Source: Thermococcus sp. (GTDB taxonomy: Archaea > Methanobacteriota_B > Thermococci > Thermococcales > Thermococcaceae). From it: a stretch of 41,684 nt of DNA. A model generated the notes under the pieces. It ran no database searches and had not been told where the DNA came from. It saw nothing but the letters and a program-made list of their open reading frames with translations. This document shows positions 37,294-41,684 of this stretch, in pieces. The DNA is taken from the NCBI RefSeq assembly GCF_027063845.1, contig NZ_JAMOQU010000029.1:1-41684 (forward strand). The letters are read 5' to 3'. The position numbers were made by a program, and so were the translations under genes. Each line of letters starts with the position of its first letter. The first letter of the stretch is position 1.

Positions 37294-37352
37294 GTGCTCA
37301 GTGGTGACCGCTCTCATCACACCCTCAGGAGGGCTTGGGCGTCATCATCGCT
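37294..37352 (-). ncRNA. Box C/D guide sRNA (predicted), upstream of tRNA-Ala
   Basis: Minus strand: C ATGATGA (37348-37342), a 13-nt guide, D' CTGA (37328-37325), a 4-nt spacer GGGT, C' GTGATGA (37320-37314), a 12-nt guide GAGCGGTCACCA (37313-37302) and D CTGA (37301-37298). Box order and lengths fit archaeal dual-guide sRNAs. A TATA-like GTTAAAAACC on the minus strand (about 37372-37381) would start it near 37350. Predicted targets pair with GAGGGCTTGGGCG and TGGTGACCGCTC. It sits head-to-tail with tRNA-Ala and divergent from lplA. Confidence 0.75.
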
Positions 37353-37394
37353 GGGCTTAAAAACACTCCCGGGTTTTTAACAGTGGTGGTGGTC

Positions 37395-38144
37395 ATGCGC
37401 TTCATCCCGCTCATCGTCGCTAAACCGGAGGTTCAGATGGCGATAGACGAGGCGATAATGATTGCCAGAATCGAGGGAAGGGTTCCCGACACCGTCAGGC
37501 TGTACACCTTTTCACCGAGCTCCGTGACGATAGGCCGCTTCCAGAGCGTCGTTCACGACGTCAACCTTGATGAAGCCAGAAGGCTCGGTATTCCCGTCGT
37601 GCGCAGGATAACCGGCGGAGGAAGCGTTTTCCACGACGAGTTCGGCGAGATAACCTATTCGGTCGTCGTCGGCGAGGACCTTCACCCGGCTTTGAAAAAC
37701 GTCGAGACGAGCTACCGCTACTTAGCCGGTCCGCTTGTAGATGCCCTCAACGACCTCGGGCTTAAAGCGGGCTTCTCTGGCCTCAACGACATCGTCGCCA
37801 ACGGGAAGAAGATAAGCGGCTCCGCTCAAACGAGGAGGAAGGGGGTAATCCTTCAGCACGGCACGTTCATGTACGCGACGCGCGTTGAACTCCTCGGAAA
37901 AGTCCTGAGGGTCTCCAAGGCCAAGCTCGCTGACAAGGGCGTTTCGAGCATCTGGGAAAGGGTAACAACCCTCGAGCGCGAGGGGATAAAGCTGAACCGC
38001 TGGGAGGCCTACGAGCTTTTGAAGGAGAGCTTTTTCAACGCATTCGAGCTTGAGGAGGGTGAGCTCACCGACTACGAGCTTGAACTCGCAGAGGAGCTGA
38101 TAGAGAAGCGCTACGGAAATCCAGAGTGGAACGAGATGAAGTGA
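37395..38144 (+). CDS. lplA: Lipoate-protein ligase A, catalytic N-terminal subunit type
   Basis: 249 residues. The lipoyl-AMP motif RRITGGGSVFHDEFGEITY (Arg70, Arg71, His80, Asp81) and the conserved Lys139 in NGKKISGSAQTRR are present. The protein ends after the catalytic domain; the separate C-terminal domain (LplB in Thermoplasma), needed for lipoate activation, is not encoded next to it. It attaches lipoate to carrier domains such as GcvH. The start ATG 37395 has GGTGGTGGTC just upstream; earlier in-frame starts would run through promoter DNA. Confidence 0.88.
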   Translation: MRFIPLIVAKPEVQMAIDEAIMIARIEGRVPDTVRLYTFSPSSVTIGRFQSVVHDVNLDEARRLGIPVVRRITGGGSVFHDEFGEITYSVVVGEDLHPALKNVETSYRYLAGPLVDALNDLGLKAGFSGLNDIVANGKKISGSAQTRRKGVILQHGTFMYATRVELLGKVLRVSKAKLADKGVSSIWERVTTLEREGIKLNRWEAYELLKESFFNAFELEEGELTDYELELAEELIEKRYGNPEWNEMK

Positions 38145-38150
38145 GACACG

Positions 38151-38480
38151 CTAAAGGAGTCCCTCAAAAATCTCTCTCAACCGAGGGATGTCCTCTTTAA
38201 TTGTTCTCCACACAACTCGAAGGTCAACGCCAAAATACGCGTGGATGAGCTTGTCCCGCATTCGTGCCATCTCCCGCCAGGGCACTTCAGGGTGCAGTTC
38301 CTTAAATTCGGGCGGGATTGCTTTTGATGCCTCTCCAATAACCTCCAACGCACGGATAACGGCAAACTGAGTCTTTTTATCCCGTTGGAACTCTTCAAAG
38401 GACATTCCCTTAGTAAATTCTTCAATGAGAGTTATCGCTTCTACAATGTCGTTAAGATAATCCTCGTGGGTCCTCTTCAT
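38151..38480 (-). CDS. hepT: HepT-type RNase/AMP-acceptor toxin (DUF86)
   Basis: 109 residues. The HEPN signature R-x4-H-x-Y is complete: Arg75, His80, Tyr82 in RDKLIHAYF. VIRALEVIGEASKAIPPEF is the matching DUF86 helix. HepT ribonucleases are silenced when the partner MntA adds AMP to the motif tyrosine. Encoded directly after mntA with a 4-nt overlap (ATGA). Complete length, so the module appears functional. Confidence 0.9.
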   Translation of the reverse strand: MKRTHEDYLNDIVEAITLIEEFTKGMSFEEFQRDKKTQFAVIRALEVIGEASKAIPPEFKELHPEVPWREMARMRDKLIHAYFGVDLRVVWRTIKEDIPRLREIFEGLL

Positions 38481-38770
38481 ACGTAGACGACCTCCCTGCC
38501 CACACCTTCGGCAATCTTTGGTTTGAGGGCGGATTTCAGGACGAGGTCTACCCTAATCCCGAGGAGACTCTCAAGGTACTCCTCAAGCTCAATGAACTTC
38601 AGAAGGGATGGCACCTCGTAGAAATCCACGAGAATGTCCACGTCGCTCGCCTCGGTTGCTTCCCCTCGTACGTACGACCCGAATATGCCGATTTCACGGA
38701 CGCCGAAGCGCTCCTCAAGCTCACGCTTGTGGGCCCTCAGGATTTCCTCAATCTCCTTCAATGTCCTCAT
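38477..38770 (-). CDS. mntA: MntA-type nucleotidyltransferase antitoxin
   Basis: 97 residues. The minimal nucleotidyltransferase motif G-S-x10-D-x-D is intact: Gly31, Ser32, Asp43, Asp45 in GSYVRGEATEASDVDILVDF. The third acidic residue, DLVL near the C-terminus, follows at the expected place. Antitoxin enzymes of this class AMPylate HepT. It is the first gene of the two-gene module and lies downstream of taw3 on the same strand; AAGGAGGG-like bases are near the start. Confidence 0.9.
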   Translation of the reverse strand: MRTLKEIEEILRAHKRELEERFGVREIGIFGSYVRGEATEASDVDILVDFYEVPSLLKFIELEEYLESLLGIRVDLVLKSALKPKIAEGVGREVVYV

Positions 38771-38801
38771 GGTTGAGAGTTTGATTAAGGAGGGATAAAG
38801 T

Positions 38802-39434
38802 TTACGCAGTCCATACCTTCACACTAAACTCCTCCGCCAGCTCGTAGAACAGCTCGTCCTCACCGAGCTCCTCGCGGAGTTTTTCGAAGTTTTTCATCAG
38901 CCTCGGAAGCCTGCCCTTCGAGCGTCTCAACATCGAGTTGCCTATTTCGAGGGCGAAACGCAGGTAGTCGTCGCTTACGAGGATTTTTCCATCCCTGCCG
39001 AGCGGTGCCGTGAGATACTCTGTGGCGTTTATCTCGACGAGGTAACGGTTGGAGATTACCTTGAAGGTCGTGTACTTGAAACCGCTGGCTAAACCGAGCT
39101 CGTGGAGCTTTTTAGCCCGCTCAAGGTCTTCAGCCACGACGTGGAAAATCGGGGGCTGGCTTTTGAGGAATATCAGTCCTTCCTTGGCTTTTTCAAGGGC
39201 CTTCTTTGCCTCAGGAAACGTCATCTCGCGGTGAACCTTAATCAGCCACCTGCTCAGGGGTTTGGCGCCTAAGGCTGGCTCCTCGATGATTCCTATCCTG
39301 CCGGAGCACGAGCTCGTCGTGTAGATTCCCCTGATGGAGTTGATGAGCAGAAGGAGGTCTATTATGTCCTCGTCAACCTTACCTTCTCTCATTGCCGTGA
39401 AAAGGCTGACCAGCGCTTCCCGCTTTGCCTTCAT
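38802..39434 (-). CDS. taw3: tRNA wybutosine-synthesizing protein 3 (Taw3/TYW3-like)
   Basis: 210 residues. TTSSCSGRIGI (about 39-49) is the conserved SAM/substrate-site signature of TYW3. The segments SRWLIKVHREMTFPEA and FKYTTFKVISNRYLVEINAT with PLGRDGKILV complete the family pattern. The enzyme N-methylates the wyosine base at G37 of tRNA-Phe. Thermococcales may carry two copies, so a specialised role is possible. Functionally linked with the Trm5-type gene at 1.06 kb. TATA-like TTAAAC near 39470 on the minus strand. Confidence 0.88.
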   Translation of the reverse strand: MKAKREALVSLFTAMREGKVDEDIIDLLLLINSIRGIYTTSSCSGRIGIIEEPALGAKPLSRWLIKVHREMTFPEAKKALEKAKEGLIFLKSQPPIFHVVAEDLERAKKLHELGLASGFKYTTFKVISNRYLVEINATEYLTAPLGRDGKILVSDDYLRFALEIGNSMLRRSKGRLPRLMKNFEKLREELGEDELFYELAEEFSVKVWTA

Positions 39435-39539
39435 TCCTCAGCCCCCGGCGAGGTTTTCAATCGGTGTTTAACTGCACGCGCGCCCTAATCTCAGGTGAAG
39501 GCGGGATTTACCACCTCTGCTCCCGCCATCTGACGAAAA

Positions 39540-39549
39540 CTTTATAAAG
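39540..39549 (+). promoter_or_regulatory. TATA box of tRNA-His
   Basis: CTTTATAAAG is centred about 31 nt before the 5' end of tRNA-His (39576), the usual distance for an archaeal stable-RNA promoter. Confidence 0.6.
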
Positions 39550-39575
39550 CTAACCCAAAAGCTTAAGCTGGACGT

Positions 39576-39653
39576 GGCCGGGGTGGTGTAGCCTGGTCAG
39601 CACAGGGGACTGTGGATCCCCTAGCCCGGGTTCAAATCCCGGCCCCGGCCCCA
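39576..39653 (+). tRNA. tRNA-His (GTG)
   Basis: G-1 at 39576 pairs with discriminator C73 (39650), the histidine identity pair. The acceptor GCCGGGG/CCCCGGC, anticodon stem GGGGA/TCCCC with loop CTGTGGA (anticodon GTG) and T arm CCGGG-TTCAAAT-CCCGG are complete, and CCA is encoded at 39651-39653. The 3' terminal CCCCA is also the first part of the dispersed hairpin repeat that follows without a gap. Confidence 0.97.
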
Positions 39654-39684
39654 TAACAGCCCTTGCTTGCGCAAGCGCTGGCGG
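39649..39684 (+). repeat. Dispersed hairpin repeat, copy B, abutting tRNA-His
   Basis: These 36 nt match copy A (21825-21859, opposite strand) with a single extra G. The hairpin CAGCCCTTGC-TTGC-GCAAGCGCTG (39657-39680) has a 10-bp stem with one C-C mismatch. The shared sequence begins inside the tRNA 3' end. Confidence 0.8.
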
Positions 39685-40020
39685 GGAAACTTTTCTGGTG
39701 AAAAGTTTCATCAAAATTAGGCATGCGTTTTAGAGGGTTCATTTTCGGGTAGGTTTGCTCTTAAATTTGCTGTTCTCGAGCGTGTTTTCACCCTTAGCGC
39801 CCTTCAGGCGCATTTCAGGTCAAACACCTTTCCCAATTAAAGCAAACCTAAAAACCAACGGGTCACTTGGAGAAGCATGCAACTTATCTTTGCCCCCTTT
39901 GGGGGCTTAACCCTTTTGGTCAAGCTTTCCTAAAGCTTGTTCGCAGCCTTTCTCAAAGGCGGGGTGAAAGTTTCATCAGAGTTAGAGGTGCCCTTGAGAA
40001 TGCCCCACCGCTACCCAGAC
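39654..40020. repeat. Hairpin-rich non-coding region between tRNA-His and tfx
   Basis: No gene is evident. Perfect or near-perfect hairpins occur in series: 39657-39680; GAAACTTTTC/GAAAAGTTTC (39686-39709, loop TGGT); GCGCC/GGCGC (39797-39811); GCCCCC-TTT-GGGGGC (39892-39906); CAAGCTTT-CCT-AAAGCTTG (39921-39939); GCCTTT-CTC-AAAGGC (39946-39960). The segment GTGAAAAGTTTCATCAAAATTAG (about 39698-39720) recurs in diverged form as GTGAAAGTTTCATCAGAGTTAG at about 39964-39985. It looks like an accumulation of small repeat elements next to a tRNA. Confidence 0.7.
39750..39850. repeat. 101-bp unit bounded by inverted repeats
   Basis: TAGGTTTGCTCTTAA (39750-39764) and TTAAAGCAAACCTA (39837-39850) are inverted copies differing by one inserted base. 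They enclose about 70 nt with an internal GCGCC/GGCGC hairpin. The form is that of a miniature inverted-repeat element; no flanking duplication is obvious. Confidence 0.45.
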
Positions 40021-40067
40021 CTAAAAACTTTTAACCTTCTACGTTCTGTTAAGCTTTGGTGTTTACA

Positions 40068-40535
40068 ATGAAGAGCTTTCTAACCGAACAGCAGATTAAG
40101 ATTCTCCGCCTCCGCGCGAGGGGCCTCAAGCAGAGCGAGATTGCCGAGCTTCTCGGCACGAGCAGGGCCAACGTCAGCATACTGGAGAGAAGGGCCCTGG
40201 AGAAGATTGAGAAGGCCCGGAACACCCTCCTAATCTGGGAGCAGATTAACTCGAAGGTGAGCGTCGAGGTCAAACGCGGCGAGGATATCTTTGACGTTCC
40301 CGACAAGCTCTTCAGCAAGGCCGACGAGCTCGGCGTCAAGGTGCCCTACAGCACGGCCGAGATAATAGCCTTTCTCGTCGAGCACGCACCGGTTGACGAC
40401 AGGCTGGCGAAGAGGGACTTCACTCTTTTCCTCGACGCCAACGACAGGCTTCGCGTCAGCGAGTGCATCTTAGATGACTTCGATGAGATACGGAAGAAGG
40501 AGGGCGATAAAGACCCCGTTCAGGGCCATGGCTAA
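40068..40535 (+). CDS. Tfx family DNA-binding protein
   Basis: 155 residues. The N-terminal HTH, LTEQQIKILRLRARGLKQSE and IAELLGTSRANVSILERRAL, is the Tfx signature, followed by an acidic C-terminal domain (VPYSTAEIIAFLVEHAPVDD). Methanothermobacter Tfx binds downstream of the fmd promoter; the Thermococcus targets are unknown. ATG 40068 is preceded by GGTG, with TATA-like CTTTTAACC about 40 nt upstream. The last 66 nt overlap lrgB convergently. Confidence 0.87.
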   Translation: MKSFLTEQQIKILRLRARGLKQSEIAELLGTSRANVSILERRALEKIEKARNTLLIWEQINSKVSVEVKRGEDIFDVPDKLFSKADELGVKVPYSTAEIIAFLVEHAPVDDRLAKRDFTLFLDANDRLRVSECILDDFDEIRKKEGDKDPVQGHG

Positions 40536-41141
40536 CCCGCTCACGGCTCCGGCCAACTCGTCCTCGGTTATTATCCTCGCCGTCCCGAGGCCGTGTGAGG
40601 AAACCCCCGTTGCCAAACCCCTCGCTATTCTGTCCTTGACCCCAAAGACGTTCAGCAACTCCGGCGCGAAGGCGTTGCCGAGCAGTCCGGTCGTTATCAC
40701 CAGAACTGCCGTCAGCGATGGGATTCCGCCTATCTTCGCGCTCACGCCTATGGCTATGGCAGTCGTTACACTCTTGGGGGCTATGCTTCGAAGAACGGTT
40801 TCACTCGCGCCGAGTAACTGGGCCGTCCAGTAGGCGCTCAGCACCGCGGTGGTTCCGCCGATTAGAATTCCCAGCGAGATTTCCTTTGCATACCTGGCTA
40901 TAAGCGCCCTGTTCTTGTAAACAGGGATTGCCAGGCTCACAACTGCAGGTCCGAGCAGGAACTTGAGGAAGACCGCGCTCTCCATGTACGAGTCGTAGGA
41001 AACGTTTCCGAGCTTGAGAACCACGGCGATTGTGATTATCGAAAGCAGGACTGGGTTCGTGTAGAACGCCTTTCTCCTCGCGTGGAGCTCCGAGAAGACG
41101 TAGAACACCACGAGCGTTAGGGCTATCCCGTAGGGGTTCAT
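40470..41141 (-). CDS. lrgB: LrgB/CidB family membrane protein
   Basis: 223 residues with seven or so hydrophobic segments. FLLGPAVVSLAIPVYKNRAL, IAPKSVTTAIAIGVSAKIGG and GVSSHGLGTARIITEDELAG are diagnostic of LrgB. Bacterial LrgAB control murein hydrolase export and pyruvate uptake; archaea lack murein, so transport or membrane-stress roles are more plausible. Translated with lrgA from one mRNA (4-nt overlap). Confidence 0.92.
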   Translation of the reverse strand: MNPYGIALTLVVFYVFSELHARRKAFYTNPVLLSIITIAVVLKLGNVSYDSYMESAVFLKFLLGPAVVSLAIPVYKNRALIARYAKEISLGILIGGTTAVLSAYWTAQLLGASETVLRSIAPKSVTTAIAIGVSAKIGGIPSLTAVLVITTGLLGNAFAPELLNVFGVKDRIARGLATGVSSHGLGTARIITEDELAGAVSGLAMALNGVFIALLLPYLIEVI

Positions 41142-41476
41142 CTCCGAACGACCTCCACGGTTTTTGCGGTCACGAAGAGGGTGACGACGAAGCTGATAAC
41201 CAGAGCGACCGATATCGGAACGAGCTGGGCCTTTATCAGGCCGAGGTAAGTGACTATCCCGAGTCCCGGCGGGATGAAGAGGACGCTCATGTTCTTCACG
41301 AAGAGCTCGGCTTCGTTTTCAACCCACTCAAGCTTCACGGCACCGCTCAGAAGCGCCGAGAGCAGGAACAGCATCCCGAGAACGCTACCCGGAACTGGAA
41401 GGTGAAGGGCAGAACTGACTATCTCGCCAAGCGCGTAGAAACCGAATATTATCGCCAGTCCTCGATAGGGCTTCAT
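41138..41476 (-). CDS. lrgA: LrgA/CidA family holin-like membrane protein
   Basis: 112 residues, four helices. HLPVPGSVLGMLFLL and the segment VKNMSVLFIPPGLGIVTYLG are the family's conserved blocks. It acts with LrgB as a membrane complex. First gene of the lrgAB operon. Confidence 0.92.
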   Translation of the reverse strand: MKPYRGLAIIFGFYALGEIVSSALHLPVPGSVLGMLFLLSALLSGAVKLEWVENEAELFVKNMSVLFIPPGLGIVTYLGLIKAQLVPISVALVISFVVTLFVTAKTVEVVRR

Positions 41477-41553
41477 GGATTATGGTACGCATCTTCTCCA
41501 AAAAGACCTTTCGGAAGAGGTCAGAAGAAAAAGAAAATACGAGAGGAACCATA

Positions 41554-41684
41554 TCAGAGCTTGAATCTGCTGATGATGTCGCGTAATTGGGCCACGATGT
41601 TTTTGAGGTCGTTTGCTGCTCTCTCGAGTTCCTCAGTGGCAGCAGTCTGCTCTTCAACAGCAGAACTAACCTCCTCAGCACTGG
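41554..41684 (-). CDS. Methyl-accepting chemotaxis protein, C-terminal fragment
   Basis: The last 43 codons on the minus strand read SAEEVSSAVEEQTAATEELE, then a coiled-coil tail RAANDLKNIVAQLRDIISRF ending KL before TGA. EEVSSAVEEQTAATEEL is a classic methylation-helix sequence of chemotaxis receptors. The signalling hairpin and sensor parts are beyond the window edge. It signals to CheW/CheA and the archaellum motor. Confidence 0.88.
   Translation of the reverse strand, partial: SAEEVSSAVEEQTAATEELERAANDLKNIVAQLRDIISRFKL

Noticed and set aside
37090..37380. A plus-strand frame encoding TGRDLNPRPPPCEGG and similar across 37160-37240
   Set aside because: It is the antisense of tRNA-Ala; this peptide is a well-known spurious translation of tRNA genes.
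39497..39532. GGCGGGA/TCCCGCC hairpin upstream of tRNA-His as an H/ACA RNA
   Set aside because: The stem lacks a visible pseudouridylation pocket, kink-turn and 3' ACA; most likely incidental or a terminator-like structure.
39654..40020. Hairpin array considered as a CRISPR array
   Set aside because: The stems differ in sequence and spacing; no regularly spaced identical repeats and no cas genes nearby.

Overview
The window is chromosomal DNA of a hyperthermophilic euryarchaeon, almost certainly a Thermococcus species. Evidence is the gene content (replication factor C small and large subunits, proteasome beta, archaeal EndA, Taw3, Trm5, Tfx, Thermococcales-type DUF835 and DUF257 proteins), TATA-box promoters about 25 nt upstream of the inferred transcription starts, GGTG-type ribosome binding sites, tRNA genes with encoded CCA, and box C/D guide RNAs. 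Base composition is moderately GC-rich by eye, with a few clearly AT-rich islands (6.35-7.7 kb, 14.35-15.0 kb, 18.9-19.3 kb). The kbl-rfcS-rfcL neighbourhood resembles what I remember of T. kodakarensis, but rfcS here has no intein.

Layout. 0-2 kb: the moaA 3' end, a DUF835 membrane protein and a Trm5-type tRNA methyltransferase overlapping it by 104 nt. 2-5 kb: rfcL/rfcS and a membrane hydrolase-like gene. 5-7.4 kb: kbl and a second DUF835 protein. 7.7-10.7 kb: endA-rimI diverging from a BtuCD/FecCD-type importer, with a box C/D sRNA between them. 10.7-14.3 kb: psmB, a secreted HExxH protein, threonine synthase and a LigB-type dioxygenase relative. 14.4-19.4 kb is a mosaic: an AT-rich orphan, an AlaX remnant beside an intact YbaK-type deacylase, a cyclic-2,3-diphosphoglycerate-synthetase homologue, a probable TnpB remnant, an AAA ATPase under a conspicuous operator, and broken small genes. 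19.4-25.4 kb: yjbQ/thiR-like genes, pyrB-pyrI split by a small insertion, an ECF S component with its own operator, a P-loop kinase, a damaged VapBC-like pair and a TudS-like protein. 25.4-39.4 kb: glmM, a BtpA-like protein, a PH/SHOCT protein, DUF257, tldD/tldE, an exported Lon-type protease, a PAPS-reductase-like ATPase, an M20 hydrolase, tRNA-Ala with a second box C/D sRNA, lplA, a HepT-MntA toxin-antitoxin pair and taw3. 39.5-41.7 kb: tRNA-His, a 0.4-kb hairpin-rich repeat region, tfx, lrgAB and the 3' end of a chemotaxis receptor.

Several genes fit shared tasks. Trm5 and Taw3 both act in the G37/wybutosine pathway of tRNA-Phe. EndA, the two guide-RNA candidates and the aminoacyl-tRNA deacylase relatives also serve RNA maturation or quality control. 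YjbQ and the ThiR-like regulator overlap by 4 nt and suggest thiamin control. TldD and TldE form the expected protease pair.

The most interesting non-coding signals are two box C/D guide RNAs with near-ideal spacing (about 8.76 and 37.32 kb). Next is a hairpin element shared between the pyrB-pyrI junction, where it lies in an insertion bounded by a 12-nt duplication, and the 3' end of tRNA-His. Two three-half-site operators also wrap TATA boxes (17.69 and 23.02 kb). No CRISPR array, rRNA or intact transposase is visible.
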